NCBI RefSeq assembly: GCF_964218355.1
Contig: NZ_CAXPMC010000016.1
Location: 372,001 to 436,000 of the forward strand
Direction: 5' to 3'
Length of the DNA stretch: 64,000 bases
From: Ferrovibrio sp964218355
Lineage (GTDB): Bacteria > Pseudomonadota > Alphaproteobacteria > Ferrovibrionales > Ferrovibrionaceae
The notes under the pieces were generated by a model. It was not told where the DNA came from. It saw nothing but the letters and a program-made list of their open reading frames with translations, and ran no database searches. A program made the position numbers and the translations under genes. This document shows positions 1 to 13,281 of this stretch, in pieces (position 1 is the first letter of the stretch; the number at the start of each line of letters is the position of its first letter).

Positions 1-353
1 CCGGGAAACCTGTCGGCCAGGGCCGCCAGCAGCTGCCGCCCCACGCCCCGCCGCTGGCATTTCGGCGCGACATACAGGCGGGCCAGATGCAGATGCCCGT
101 CCCGCCACATCGCGAGCCCGTGTCCTGCCAGGGTGTCTTCGGTCTCCGCCACCAGAAATGCCGTGCCCCGCACGCCAAGCTGGGCCGCCAGAACATCCAG
201 GGCATGCCAGCGGCGCGTTATCTCGGCGACCCTGGCAGCTCCCAGCAGAACGTCATAGGTGTCGTGCCAGGTTTCCGCCAGCAGCCGGCTGACCGCCGGA
301 ATGTCTTCCTGCACCGCATCGCGAATCCGGACCGCTGCGGGGCGGACCGTCAT
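1..353 (-). CDS. GNAT family N-acetyltransferase (3' end cut by window edge)
   Basis: The first 117 residues of a GCN5-related acetyltransferase, which would transfer an acetyl group from acetyl-CoA to an amine; the substrate cannot be told. The visible part runs from an N-terminal helix region to the core beta-strand and acetyl-CoA pyrophosphate loop, RLYVAPKCQRRGVG at about residues 92-105, matching the family pattern Q/R-x-x-G-x-G. The ATG overlaps the stop of the preceding cupin gene in an ATGA junction, so the two are probably translationally coupled. The C-terminal motif lies outside the window. Family assignment is firm; specificity is unknown. Confidence 0.85.
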   Translation of the reverse strand, partial: MTVRPAAVRIRDAVQEDIPAVSRLLAETWHDTYDVLLGAARVAEITRRWHALDVLAAQLGVRGTAFLVAETEDTLAGHGLAMWRDGHLHLARLYVAPKCQRRGVGRQLLAALADRFP

Positions 354-772
354 GGCATCCAGCCCGGCGGGGCGAGCTCAAAGCCGCCGAACTCGAAACC
401 CGGCGCGACGGTACATCCCACCAGCGTCCACTCGCCCAGGGATTCCGCCGCCTGCCAGTGATGCATGGACACGATGCCCTGCGGCCGCTGGCCGGCGGCA
501 AGGTCGCTGCCCAGCACGAGATGCGACACTGCCGCCCCGGCCGCAGCGGCGATGCTCAGGCGCAACGGCGCACCGGCATGCCAGTGCCAGGTCTCGACCG
601 CATCGACGCGGTGCCAGTGCGAGCGTTCGCCGCGTTTCAGCAGGAAATAGATCGCCGTCGACCGCGACCGGCCGGCGGCATCGGTCTGCGCATCGCGGAA
701 GGTTTCGGCATAATGCCCGCCTTCCGGATGCGGCTGCAGGCCGAGCAGGGCGATGATCTCGTCGGCCGTCAT
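350..772 (-). CDS. Cupin family protein, DUF985 type
   Basis: A 140-residue single-domain RmlC-like cupin. The DUF985 signature is plain: HPEGGHYAETFR at 15-26, a central SHWHRVDAVETWHWH metal-type block, and the GFEFGGFEL strand near the C terminus. Family members bind a metal in a beta-barrel, but their reaction is not established and I do not infer one. The chosen ATG gives the usual family length and N terminus (MTADEIIALLGLQPHPEGG). It lies 14 bases after the ExoD-like gene and overlaps the GNAT gene by four bases, so it belongs to the rmuC-exoD-cupin-GNAT run. Confidence 0.85.
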   Translation of the reverse strand: MTADEIIALLGLQPHPEGGHYAETFRDAQTDAAGRSRSTAIYFLLKRGERSHWHRVDAVETWHWHAGAPLRLSIAAAAGAAVSHLVLGSDLAAGQRPQGIVSMHHWQAAESLGEWTLVGCTVAPGFEFGGFELAPPGWMP

Positions 773-786
773 GGCGCCGCGCCGCC

Positions 787-1428
787 TCACATCCCGAGCA
801 GGTGGCTGACGATCTCGATGCCGCCGAAGATCAGCAGCCCGACCCAGCCGGTGGCCAGCACGCTGACGGCGAGGCTGCTCAGCACCAGCAGCCCGTCGCG
901 CTCGATCTGGCCAAGCGCCGCCAGGATGATCGCCCAGGCCGGGATCAGGTTGCCGAACGGGATCGGCAGCGACAGCAGGAAGGCATTCCACAGCACGATG
1001 ACACCGATCAGGCGGCGGGCGCGCCAGCCGGCGATCCGCTCCAGCCGCGGCTTCAGCCAGCGTTCGATCTTCTGCAGCCAGGGGATCGACGGCCGCAGCA
1101 GCCTGGCCACGTCGGCACGGCGGAAGCTGCGCTGCAGCCACTTTTTCGGAAACCACGGATGGTTGAAGCCGAAGACCAGCTGGCCGGACAGCAGCAGCAG
1201 GGGCGCACCCAGGATCGCCGACAGCCCCGGCGCGATCGGCGCCGGGATGCCGTTCGGCAGCGCGAAAACCAGGATCAGGAAACCGAAGGCCCGCACCTCG
1301 AACAGCTCCAGCAGTTCGTGCAGGGTGATGCGGTCTTCCGGATTGCCGGTGCAGAGTTCGGCGACGATCTCGGAAATCCGCCGCGGCGCATAGACCTGTT
1401 CCGGGGTGATGGGCTGCTGCGCCGTCAT
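787..1428 (-). CDS. ExoD-family membrane protein
   Basis: A 213-residue integral membrane protein resembling Rhizobium ExoD (exopolysaccharide synthesis, ExoD family). It has an N-terminal soluble part with the typical L.ELLELFEVRAFGFLILVFALPNGIP stretch (given in pieces: ELLELFEVRAFG, then FALPNGIPAPIAPG), a basic cytoplasmic middle (about residues 90-140) and several hydrophobic segments including SLPIPFGNLIPAW. ExoD is needed for wild-type exopolysaccharide and alkaline tolerance in rhizobia, but the biochemical role is unclear. The ATG overlaps the rmuC stop (ATGA), so the two are co-translated. Family call good, function inferred only. Confidence 0.8.
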   Translation of the reverse strand: MTAQQPITPEQVYAPRRISEIVAELCTGNPEDRITLHELLELFEVRAFGFLILVFALPNGIPAPIAPGLSAILGAPLLLLSGQLVFGFNHPWFPKKWLQRSFRRADVARLLRPSIPWLQKIERWLKPRLERIAGWRARRLIGVIVLWNAFLLSLPIPFGNLIPAWAIILAALGQIERDGLLVLSSLAVSVLATGWVGLLIFGGIEIVSHLLGM

Positions 1429-2945
1429 TCGCCCTCGCCGTTGCGATTGCCGTTGCCGAAGCCAGGCAGCTGCGGTGCCGCCACCTCCTCGGCTTCCGCG
1501 TCGATGATGTCATCGGTGTTGCGGATGGTGAACTCGAAGCTGGGCAGGGCCTGCGGCGCCTTTCCTGGCCGGATGCCAAGCTTGGCGAGGCTGCGCATCC
1601 GTGGCAGCAGGCGCCGGTTTACCGATCGGCTGAACTGGTCGAAGCTGTCGCTCGCCTGCTGCAGACCCCTGCCGACCTTCTCGGCAAGCGTCAGCGCCGT
1701 GCCGGTGCTTTCCACCAGCTTGCCGACCGCCTCTACGATCTGGTCCAGATTTTCCACCTGCCGGCCGCTGTCGATCTGCATGCGCGACACCGCGATGATC
1801 GCCGCCAGTGCCGACGGCCCGGCGATCACGATATCGGCTTCCGCCGCCCGGCGCTCGAAATCCGGATCGGCGCGGCGCAGCTTCTCCACCGCCGCATCGT
1901 TGGGCAGCATCATCGCCGTCATGCTGCGCTTCAGGCTGCCGCCGCGCTTCGTCTCGCGCCAAGTCGCCAGCACGGCATTGCCGTAATCCTTGGCCGACAG
2001 CGCGCGCAGATGCTGGCCCATCCGCTGGGCCAGCTGCTGCAGGGCGGCGGCCTCGGCAGCCGCGTCCTCGGCCTCGGCATGGTCGAGCAGCAGCTTGCTG
2101 GCCTTGCTGTCGATCACCAGCACCGCGTCGCCGGGCAGGAAAACCACGGCATCGGGCCGCAGAGCACCGCGCTCGCCGTCGCCGGCCGCGTGATACTGGA
2201 TGATGAAATCGTGGCCCGGCTGCAGGCCAAAGGCCTTCAGCGTGTTTTCCAGCCCGATCTCGGCCAGCCGGCCGGCGCCGCCGGGATGCGACAGGGCGCG
2301 GTGCACCGTCTCGATGGTGCGGCGGCTGTCGCCGACCTGCTGGTGCAGGCGGCTGACCGTGTCGGTGATCACCGTGACCTGCTGCAGCAGGCCCTCGGTA
2401 GTGGTCTTCACCTTTTCCTCGGCCTGCTTCTTCTGCTCGTCCGCCTCGCGCTTGTGGGTTTCGAGCAGCATGGCGGAGAGCTGCTTGCCGGTTTCCAGCG
2501 TCGCCGCCTTGGCGGCCTCGGTCATCTGCTGCACCGTCTGCTCGTAATCGGCGAAGCGTTTCTCCTGCTCGGCCAGCTGCTGGCGCGCCAGCGCCGCCTC
2601 GCGCTCGTGGCGGATGCGTTCCCGGTCGGCATCGGCGCGGGCGACCTCCGCCACGGCCAGTGCGGCGCGGGCGGCCTCGATCTGGGCGGTCAGTTCCGTC
2701 AGCCGGGTTTCCGCCGCGGTGCGGGCGGCCAGCGCCGAGTCGAGCCGGTCGCGCAACTCGGCGCGTTCTGTCTCGGCCGCCTCGCGGCCGCCCGCGGCGG
2801 CCTCCAGCCGGGCCTGCAGGGCAGCGATTTCCGCTGCCGCGTCAGGGCCTTGCGCAGCAGCCCGGGGGCCGGCCGACAGCCGCCACAGGATCAGCCCGAG
2901 CAGCGCCGCCAGGATGGCAAAACCGGCATAAATCACTATATCCAT
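1425..2945 (-). CDS. rmuC: DNA recombination protein RmuC
   Basis: A 506-residue RmuC homologue. Order: an N-terminal membrane anchor (about 3-24), a long Ala/Glu/Arg-rich coiled coil (about 30-200) and the RmuC nuclease-like domain (about 215-470), with GQHLRALSAKDY and related core blocks and the PDAVVFLPGDAVLVIDSKA strand pair typical of a restriction-endonuclease-like fold (residues D and K of the D...SK motif visible). RmuC suppresses inversions at short inverted repeats in E. coli. Start ATG directly precedes the hydrophobic anchor. It heads the minus-strand run and is divergent from def, with about 93 bases between them. Confidence 0.93.
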   Translation of the reverse strand: MDIVIYAGFAILAALLGLILWRLSAGPRAAAQGPDAAAEIAALQARLEAAAGGREAAETERAELRDRLDSALAARTAAETRLTELTAQIEAARAALAVAEVARADADRERIRHEREAALARQQLAEQEKRFADYEQTVQQMTEAAKAATLETGKQLSAMLLETHKREADEQKKQAEEKVKTTTEGLLQQVTVITDTVSRLHQQVGDSRRTIETVHRALSHPGGAGRLAEIGLENTLKAFGLQPGHDFIIQYHAAGDGERGALRPDAVVFLPGDAVLVIDSKASKLLLDHAEAEDAAAEAAALQQLAQRMGQHLRALSAKDYGNAVLATWRETKRGGSLKRSMTAMMLPNDAAVEKLRRADPDFERRAAEADIVIAGPSALAAIIAVSRMQIDSGRQVENLDQIVEAVGKLVESTGTALTLAEKVGRGLQQASDSFDQFSRSVNRRLLPRMRSLAKLGIRPGKAPQALPSFEFTIRNTDDIIDAEAEEVAAPQLPGFGNGNRNGEGE

Positions 2946-3038
2946 ACAGGGTTAGATAGCAGCGGGCTTGACGGATCGCCAGCCCGCATCCTATCTGGCC
3001 GCAGCGAATGTAATGGAACCGACACCGGACCCGACCCC

Positions 3039-3557
3039 ATGGCCCTCCTGCCGATCATCACGGCCCCCGACAAACGGCTGGAAACCGTCTCGACCCCGGT
3101 CGCGGCGGTGACGGACGAGGTGCGCCGCCAGCTCGACGACATGCTGGAGACGATGTATGCGGCACCCGGCATCGGGCTGGCCGCCATCCAGGTTGGCATC
3201 CCGAAGCGCATGCTGGTGATCGACGTCTCGCGCGAGGACGAGGAAAAGCGGCCGCTGTTCATCGTCAATCCGGAATTCACCTGGATTTCCGACGAGGACA
3301 AGGTCTACGAGGAAGGCTGCCTGTCGCTGCCCGAGCAGTATGCCGAGGTTGCCCGGCCGGCCGAAGTGAAGGTCAGCCATCTCGACTACAACGGCGAAAA
3401 GCGGGAGCTGCATGCCGACGGCCTGCTGGCGGTCTGCCTGCAGCACGAGATCGACCATCTCGACGGCATCCTGTTCGTCGATCACATCTCGGCGCTGAAG
3501 CGCAACATGATCCTGCGCAAGCTGCTGAAGCAGAAGCGCCTCGCCGAAGCCGGCTGA
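3039..3557 (+). CDS. def: Peptide deformylase
   Basis: A 172-residue peptide deformylase that removes the formyl group from N-terminal fMet of new proteins. All three family motifs are present: GIGLAAIQVG (44-53), EGCLS (92-96) with metal ligand Cys94, and QHEIDH (135-140) giving His136, Glu137 and His140. The ATG chosen begins MALLPII, the normal start for the family; an in-frame open stretch continues upstream but antisense to rmuC and is not coding. It is followed after 16 bases by fmt, the enzyme adding the formyl group, and by truA, a standard alphaproteobacterial cluster. Confidence 0.96.
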   Translation: MALLPIITAPDKRLETVSTPVAAVTDEVRRQLDDMLETMYAAPGIGLAAIQVGIPKRMLVIDVSREDEEKRPLFIVNPEFTWISDEDKVYEEGCLSLPEQYAEVARPAEVKVSHLDYNGEKRELHADGLLAVCLQHEIDHLDGILFVDHISALKRNMILRKLLKQKRLAEAG

Positions 3558-3573
3558 GGCCGGGCCCGCATCC

Positions 3574-4512
3574 ATGCCGCGCCTGCGCCTCGTGTTCATG
3601 GGCACGCCGGATTTCGCCGTGCCGGTGCTGGAGGCCTTCCTTGCCGCCGGCGACGAGATTGCCGCCGTCTACAGCCAGCCGCCGCGTCCCGCCGGCCGCG
3701 GCCAGAAGCTGACCCCGTCGCCGGTACAGGCGGCGGCCGAACGCCACCGGCTGCCGGTCCGCCATCCGGTCTCGCTGAAAACCCCAGAGGCACAGGCGGA
3801 TTTCGCCGCCCTGCAGGCCGATGCCGCCATCGTGGTGGCCTATGGCCTGATCCTGCCGCCGGCGATCCTCGATGCGCCACGGCTGGGCTGCTTCAACCTG
3901 CATGCCTCCTTGCTGCCGCGCTGGCGCGGCGCGGCGCCAATCCAGCGCGCCATCCTGGCCGGCGATGCCGAGACCGGCGTCTGTGCCATGAAGATGGATG
4001 CCGGCCTCGATACCGGCCCGGTGCTGGCCCGCGAGACCGTCGCCATCGGCCCGCGCATGACGGTGGGCGAACTGCATGACGACCTCGCGCGCGCCGGCGC
4101 GCCGCTGATGGTGCGCGCCGTGCATGATTTTGCCGATGGCAGGATCGTGCCGCAGCCGCAGCCGACCGAGGGCGTCACCTATGCCGCCAAGCTGGCACGC
4201 GACGAGGGACGCATCGACTGGACCCGCCCGGCCATCGAGATCGACCGCGCGGTGCGCGCCCTCAATCCGGGGCCAGGCACTTTCTTCGCAACGGAGAATG
4301 GCGAGCGGGTCAAGCTGCTGGCCTGCGCGCCGGCCGAAGGCAGGGGCAGGCCGGGCACGATGCTGGACGATGCCGGGCTCGTCGCCTGCTGCATGGAAAG
4401 CGATCCCGGCGCGCTGCGGCTTCTGCGCCTGCAGCGGCCCGGCAAATCCGCGGTGCCGGTGGAGGCCTTCCTGAACGGCCACCCGCTGCCGCGCGGCAGC
4501 CGGCTGTCGTAA
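3574..4512 (+). CDS. fmt: Methionyl-tRNA formyltransferase
   Basis: A 312-residue Fmt, which formylates initiator Met-tRNA using 10-formyl-tetrahydrofolate. The N-terminal Rossmann-like catalytic domain starts with FMGTPDFAVPVL and carries the signature SLLPRWRGAAPIQ. Catalytic Asn108, His110 and Asp146 line up with those known in E. coli Fmt. The C-terminal OB-like tRNA-binding domain occupies about 205-312. The stop codon shares a base with the truA start (TAATG), so the two are tightly coupled. Length is normal. Confidence 0.97.
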   Translation: MPRLRLVFMGTPDFAVPVLEAFLAAGDEIAAVYSQPPRPAGRGQKLTPSPVQAAAERHRLPVRHPVSLKTPEAQADFAALQADAAIVVAYGLILPPAILDAPRLGCFNLHASLLPRWRGAAPIQRAILAGDAETGVCAMKMDAGLDTGPVLARETVAIGPRMTVGELHDDLARAGAPLMVRAVHDFADGRIVPQPQPTEGVTYAAKLARDEGRIDWTRPAIEIDRAVRALNPGPGTFFATENGERVKLLACAPAEGRGRPGTMLDDAGLVACCMESDPGALRLLRLQRPGKSAVPVEAFLNGHPLPRGSRLS

Positions 4513-5249
4513 TGCCGCGCTTCCGCCTCACCCTCGAATATGATGGCGGCCGCTTTGCCGGCTGGCAGCGCCAGGCCGACCAGCCGAGCGTGCAGCAGGC
4601 GCTGGAAGACGCCGTGCAGGCGATGAGCGGCCAGACCATCGAGACCATCGTGGCAGGCCGCACCGATGCCGGCGTGCATGCCCGCGGCCAGGTGGTGCAT
4701 TTCGACCTCGACCGCGACTTCACCCCCGACCGCCTGCGCGACGGCCTGAATTTCTACCTGCGCGAGGCGCGCGTCAGCGTGCTGGATGCCGCCATTGCCG
4801 ACACGGAATTCAGCGCGCGGCTATCGGCCACGGCGCGCCATTACCTCTACCGCATCCTCAACCGCCGGCCACCGCCGGGCATCGAGGCCGGCCGCGTCTG
4901 GCATGTGCCGGTGCCGCTGGATGCCGGGGCGATGCAGGCCGCCGCGCAGATGCTGGTGGGCCATCACGACTTCAACAGCTTCCGGTCCAGCGAATGCCAG
5001 GCGAAATCGGCCCTGCGCACGCTGGACCGGCTGGAAGTGACCCGCGACGGCGAGGAGATCCACATCGCCGCACAGTCGCGCAGTTTCCTGCACAACCAGA
5101 TGCGCATCATGGTGGGCACGCTGCGGCTGGTCGGCGAGGGCCGCTGGACCGCCGCCGATGTACGGGCCGCCCTGGAGAAATGCGACCGCCGTGCCGCAGG
5201 GCCGACGGCCCCGCCGGAGGGCCTGTATCTGATGCGGGTGGATTACTGA
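4512..5249 (+). CDS. truA: tRNA pseudouridine(38-40) synthase TruA
   Basis: A 245-residue TruA making pseudouridine at positions 38-40 of the tRNA anticodon arm. The catalytic aspartate is Asp52 in AGRTDAGVHA (48-57). Also seen are the family N terminus RLTLEYDGGRFAGWQRQ and the C-terminal FLHNQMRIMVGTL block. It is the last gene of def-fmt-truA, with its ATG inside the fmt stop. The window also holds truB and a pseudouridine breakdown pair (psuK, psuG). Confidence 0.97.
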   Translation: MPRFRLTLEYDGGRFAGWQRQADQPSVQQALEDAVQAMSGQTIETIVAGRTDAGVHARGQVVHFDLDRDFTPDRLRDGLNFYLREARVSVLDAAIADTEFSARLSATARHYLYRILNRRPPPGIEAGRVWHVPVPLDAGAMQAAAQMLVGHHDFNSFRSSECQAKSALRTLDRLEVTRDGEEIHIAAQSRSFLHNQMRIMVGTLRLVGEGRWTAADVRAALEKCDRRAAGPTAPPEGLYLMRVDY

Positions 5250-5255
5250 CGGCCC

Positions 5256-5312
5256 GGCATCAGCCGCGCCAGCCCCCCCTCGCCTTTCTGGCGGGCATCA
5301 GCCACGCCAGCC
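5256..5312. repeat. Imperfect 19-bp direct repeat at truA / DUF6624 junction
   Basis: Two copies of GGCATCAGCC(G/A)CGCCAGCC lie at 5256-5274 and 5294-5312 with one mismatch. The second copy contains the last codons and stop of the convergent DUF6624 gene; the first lies in the short space after truA. It looks like a local duplication of the 3' end of that gene, without evident function. Confidence 0.6.
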
Positions 5313-5894
5313 GATGGCCCTGGCCCAGTCCTCGAATTCCTTCTGGCGGGCCGCCCAGTCGGCAGGCGCAACCTCGCCATTCTGGGCCGCCTCCTCGCGG
5401 CGCTGCTTCAGGCCGTCGGCCATCGGCTTCAGGTCGGCCGTGGCCCGGCGGGCATCGACATTCGCCTCGTCCTCGATCGGCAGCGGCACCAGCTCGCCAG
5501 CCTGGTTCCAGTCGAACTGGGTGCCGTAGACCTGCGGCCGGCCTTCCAGCCAGCGCACCCGGTCGGTCAGCAGCGCAGCCTGCCAGCGCGGCACCCGTCC
5601 GGCGGCGGCGGCTTCCTCGACCATCTCGAGGCAGGCCCGCATGAACCGCGGCAGGCCGATGGCCTGCTGGGCGATCATCCAGGCGGCGGCGGCACCATCC
5701 TCGCCGACCAGGGCCACATCGGGCCAGCCATACTCGTCGACCAGCCCGGCCAGCGTCTTGGCCTGGGCATTGTGGGCTGCCCGCAGATCGGCGTTGTAGC
5801 CGATGAACAGCCTGCCGTCGGCCGCCAGCTCGCTGCGCAGGCGGCGAGCCTCGTCGACCATGTCGATCAGGCGCTGACGCAAACTCTGGTCCAT
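5298..5894 (-). CDS. DUF6624 domain protein
   Basis: A 198-residue soluble protein without signal peptide. It matches the DUF6624 pattern as I remember it: an N-terminal helix with LRQRLIDMVDEARRLR, a GWPDVALVGEDGAAAAWMIAQ block, a helical middle, and LTDRVRWLEGRPQVYGTQF. The role of the family is unknown; in other bacteria such proteins often stand alone. The start ATG is preceded on the minus strand by GGGGGA at a suitable distance and gives the expected N terminus (MDQSLRQRL). The ending WARAIGWRG is encoded by a duplicated 19-bp segment. Family call moderate; function not inferred. Confidence 0.7.
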   Translation of the reverse strand: MDQSLRQRLIDMVDEARRLRSELAADGRLFIGYNADLRAAHNAQAKTLAGLVDEYGWPDVALVGEDGAAAAWMIAQQAIGLPRFMRACLEMVEEAAAAGRVPRWQAALLTDRVRWLEGRPQVYGTQFDWNQAGELVPLPIEDEANVDARRATADLKPMADGLKQRREEAAQNGEVAPADWAARQKEFEDWARAIGWRG

Positions 5895-5969
5895 CCGGAA
5901 TCCCCCGTCTGACTTTGGCCCGTGTGAAACACCCCGGCGACGCCCGGCCACGGCCCGCGGATACCGCGT

Positions 5970-7370
<1,401 letters not shown>

Positions 7371-7388
7371 CCTCTGCAGGCTTGCTCC

Positions 7389-7961
7389 CTAGAGTATAAA
7401 ATCAACCAGGCGGTGCAACAACACCGTCACTGCCAGATCCAGCAGGGCGGCCATCAGCGCCGCCGCCAGCGGGGCGCCGAGCGCGATACGGGCCATCCGC
7501 ACCACGGCATAGAGCCAGACCAGCAGCAGGATGCCGCTCCAGCCCAGCGGCGTGCCGGGCGGCAGCAGGCCCCACTGGGTCAATGCCAGCACCGGCAGCG
7601 TCGCCAGGATGGCGATGGCCTGCGCCCAGTTATACAGCACCACGAAGGCGGCATAGCGGCCGGTCAGCCCGAAGGCCCGACACAGCACGATCATCAGCCC
7701 GAGATAGACAAACCAGTTGGCGAGCTGCAGCAGCCCCTGCCCGGCGATATAGCCGACTCCGCCGGCATCCTCGGCGGCGGCGGCGACCAGCGGTTCCAGC
7801 AGCAGCACATACGGCACGGTCAGCAGCAGGGCCGGCCAGAACGACCGCCAGAAGCCATCCACCGACAGGTCGTAATGGCGCAGGGCATCCGCCTCGCCGC
7901 GCAGCACAGCGGCGAAGCCGCGCAGGGCGGCGGTCATTTCCAGGCGCGTGGGAAATCCCAT
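7389..7961 (-). CDS. Polytopic membrane protein of unknown function
   Basis: A 190-residue protein with about five hydrophobic segments (roughly 45-60, 78-95, 105-128, 140-155 and 160-185). A soluble N terminus contains LRGEADALRHYDLSVDGFWRSF. I do not recognise a firm family; the layout is loosely like small Yip1-type proteins. It starts 12 bases after the dapE stop and is followed at once by the histidine kinase gene, so it is likely co-transcribed with dapE. The first ATG lacks a clear ribosome-binding site; the ATG eight codons later is an alternative. Confidence 0.75.
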   Translation of the reverse strand: MGFPTRLEMTAALRGFAAVLRGEADALRHYDLSVDGFWRSFWPALLLTVPYVLLLEPLVAAAAEDAGGVGYIAGQGLLQLANWFVYLGLMIVLCRAFGLTGRYAAFVVLYNWAQAIAILATLPVLALTQWGLLPPGTPLGWSGILLLVWLYAVVRMARIALGAPLAAALMAALLDLAVTVLLHRLVDFIL

Positions 7962-7973
7962 GGCGCGGCGGCG

Positions 7974-9176
7974 TCAGGACTGCAGGGCGAAGAAGCGCCG
8001 CAGCATGCCCTCGTAGACCTGCGACAGCGCGGCAATGTCGGCGACCAGCACATTCTCGTCCACCTTGTGCATGGTCTGGCCGACCAGGCCGAATTCCACC
8101 ACCGGGCAGAAAGCCTGGATGAACCGCGCATCCGAGGTGCCGCCGGTGGTGCTCAGTTCCGGCACCCGGCCGGTGCCCGCCTGCACGGCCTCCGCCATCG
8201 CCGCCACGAACGGCCCGGGCTCGGTCAGGAAGGGCATCGCGCCGTCCTCCAGCACGAGATCGAAGCGGCCGGCATTGGCATCGGCGCGGCCGGCCGGGCC
8301 GCAGACTGCTTCGCAGCAGCGGGTGATCCAGCTTTTCAGGCCGGCGGATGTCTGCTCGGTATTGTAGCGGATGTTCAGCACCGCATGGGCGGCGGCCGGG
8401 ATCACGTTGTTGGCAGGATTGCCGACATCGACGGTGGTGATCTCCAGGTTCGACGGCTCGAAATGGGCGTTGCCGCCATCCAGCCGTCGTGTCTTCAGCA
8501 TCGTCAGGATGTCCAGCAGTCGCGGCAGCGGATTGTCGGCCAGATGCGGATAGCCGACATGGCCCTGGATGCCATGCACGGTGATGCGTGCGGTCAGCGA
8601 ACCGCGCCGGCCGATCTTCATCATCTCGCCCAGCCGCAGCGGATTGGTCGGCTCGCCGACCACGCAGGCCGACAGGGCCTCGCCGCGCTCCGCCAGCCAC
8701 TGCAGCACCTTGGTGGTGCCGTTGATCGCCGGCCCCTCCTCGTCGCCGGTGATGAGCAGGCTGATCGAGCCGTCTAGACGGCCCCCGCCGCCGGCAAGGA
8801 AGCGCCCGGCCGCCGCCACGAAGGCGGCAATCGCCGATTTCATGTCGGTGGCGCCGCGGCCGTAGAGACGGCCCTCGATGACGTCGCCGGCAAAGGGATC
8901 GACCGTCCAGGCGGTGGCATCGCCCACCGGCACCACATCGGTATGGCCGGCGAAGCAGAAATTGCGGCCGCCATCGCCCCAGCGGGCATACAGGTTCTCC
9001 ACATCCGGCGTGCCCGGCGCGCTGAAGCGCAGCCGCTCGCAGCGGAAGCCGAGCGGGACCAGCGCCGCCTCCAGCACACCCAGCGCTCCCTTGTCGGCCG
9101 GGGTGACGCTCGGACAGCGGATCAGGGCCTGGGCAAGGTCGAGGGGGGCAGGCACGGCGGGGGCGGACTGGGGCAC
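7974..9176 (-). CDS. dapE: Succinyl-diaminopimelate desuccinylase
   Basis: A 400-residue DapE of the M20 di-zinc peptidase family, which cleaves N-succinyl-LL-diaminopimelate to succinate and LL-diaminopimelate on the way to lysine and peptidoglycan. Zinc and catalytic residues are visible: AGHTDVVPVGD with His78 and Asp80, GRGATDMKSA with the bridging Asp111, and the catalytic Glu pair in GDEEGPA (146-147). The C-terminal STTGGTSDARF and the final HKVDENV with the last metal His are also intact. Slightly longer than average at the N terminus. Divergent from secA. Confidence 0.96.
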   Translation of the reverse strand: MPQSAPAVPAPLDLAQALIRCPSVTPADKGALGVLEAALVPLGFRCERLRFSAPGTPDVENLYARWGDGGRNFCFAGHTDVVPVGDATAWTVDPFAGDVIEGRLYGRGATDMKSAIAAFVAAAGRFLAGGGGRLDGSISLLITGDEEGPAINGTTKVLQWLAERGEALSACVVGEPTNPLRLGEMMKIGRRGSLTARITVHGIQGHVGYPHLADNPLPRLLDILTMLKTRRLDGGNAHFEPSNLEITTVDVGNPANNVIPAAAHAVLNIRYNTEQTSAGLKSWITRCCEAVCGPAGRADANAGRFDLVLEDGAMPFLTEPGPFVAAMAEAVQAGTGRVPELSTTGGTSDARFIQAFCPVVEFGLVGQTMHKVDENVLVADIAALSQVYEGMLRRFFALQS

Positions 9177-9333
9177 GGTGGGAACCTTGCGGCAGGAAAA
9201 CGGGGCGATGCCGTCATTCCCGCCGCATCGGGGGAATACCGGATCGTGACAGTGGCATGTAACCCCTTGAAACGGCGCGGGTCAACGGCGCCCGGCGGCG
9301 CCCGGCGCTCCGCTTTGCCGCAGGGTGGCTTCG

Positions 9334-9362
9334 TTGACATCGGGGGTGGCAATGCATATCTG
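9334..9362 (+). promoter_or_regulatory. Probable sigma-70 promoter of secA
   Basis: In the 278-base space between dapE and secA, TTGACA at 9334-9339 is followed by exactly 17 bases and TATCTG at 9357-9362. That is a perfect -35 and a fair -10. Transcription would begin near 9369, leaving a leader of about 85 bases. secA itself has a GGGAG ribosome-binding site at 9444-9448, six bases before its ATG. No other structure of note was seen in the spacer. Confidence 0.6.
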
Positions 9363-9454
9363 TAACCCCGGTTTCCGTCGCCGGTTTCCTTTTGGCGACG
9401 CGGATTTACGTCTCTCCAGCCGACAATCTGGGCCGGAATACGCGGGAGTAGGGC

Positions 9455-12192
<2,738 letters not shown>

Positions 12193-12196
<4 letters not shown>

Positions 12197-13206
12197 GCGG
12201 TGGCGGCCTGTTTCCGGGCCTGACCCCCGCGCGGGCGGCGCGTTTCGCCGCCCTGCCGCTGCGCAATCTCGGGCGCGAATACCCGAACCACGTGATGCAT
12301 CTGCTGAACGATGCAGCCGATGCGCAGACGCCGCGCGCCCTGCATCCGGCTTTCTGGGGCAGCTATGACTGGCATTCGGCGGTGCACGGTTTCTGGCTGC
12401 TGGCCCGCATCCTGCGGCGGTTTCCCGACGGCACCGAAGCCGACACCATCACGGCCCTGTTCGACGCGCATCTGACCGCCGGACATATCGCCGGCGAGGT
12501 GGCGTATTTCGAGGCACCGGGCCGCGCCGGTTTCACCCGCCCCTATGGCTGGGGCTGGCTGCTGGCGCTGGCCGACGAGCTGCGCCGGCTGCCGCAGCCG
12601 CAGGCCGCCGGCTGGCGCCGCGCGCTGCAGCCGCTGGAACGGCTGCTGGCCGGGCGTTTCGCGCCCTATCTGGCAAAGCTCACCTATCCGATCCGCACCG
12701 GCACCCATTTCAACACCGCCTTCGCCCTGGTGCTGGCGCTGCAGTATGCCCGCGGCGCCGGCGATGCCGCGCTTGCGGCAGGCATCGACGGCTATGCGCG
12801 GCACGCCTTCCTGTCCGACCGCGACTATCCGGCGCATTATGAGCCCAGCGGCGACGATTTCCTGTCCGGCGCCCTGACCGAGGCCCTGCTGCTGCGGCAC
12901 CTGCTGCCGCCGCCAGACTTCGCCGCCTGGTGGACGGCCTTCCTGCCGCAGGCGGCGGCCGCCTTCACGCCGGCCATCGTCGCCGACCGCACCGATGCCA
13001 AGGGCGTGCATCTCGATGGTCTCAATCTCAGCCGCGCCTGGTGCCTGCGTGGCATCGCCGCCGCCCTGCCGGCGGCGCGGCAGCCGGCCCTGCTCGCCTG
13101 CGCCGAGGCCCACGAAGCCGCCAGCCTGCCCTTCCTCGACAGCGGCGATTACGGCGGCGAGCACTGGCTTGCCACCTTCGCGGCGCTGGCGGCCGACGGG
13201 CTGTAA
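12193..13206 (+). CDS. DUF2891 domain protein
   Basis: A 337-residue soluble protein resembling DUF2891, a family of predicted all-alpha proteins of unknown activity. Conserved-looking blocks include HPAFWGSYDWHSAVHGFWLL (split: HPAFWGSYDWH, SAVHGFW), YFEAPGRAGFTRPYGWGWLL, YPIRTGTHFNTAFAL and YEPSGDDFLSGALTEA, ending with DGLNLSRAWCL. The many conserved His, Trp, Tyr and Asp residues suggest an enzyme or a sugar-binding alpha-toroid, but that is inference. No signal peptide. The ATG overlaps the secA stop by four bases, so translation is probably coupled to secA. Confidence 0.8.
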
Positions 13207-13281
13207 CCCGCTTTCCCCACGGCAGCCTTGCCAAGCCCGGCCGGCTGTGGCTGGCTGACCTGCAAACGTGGAGGAAACATC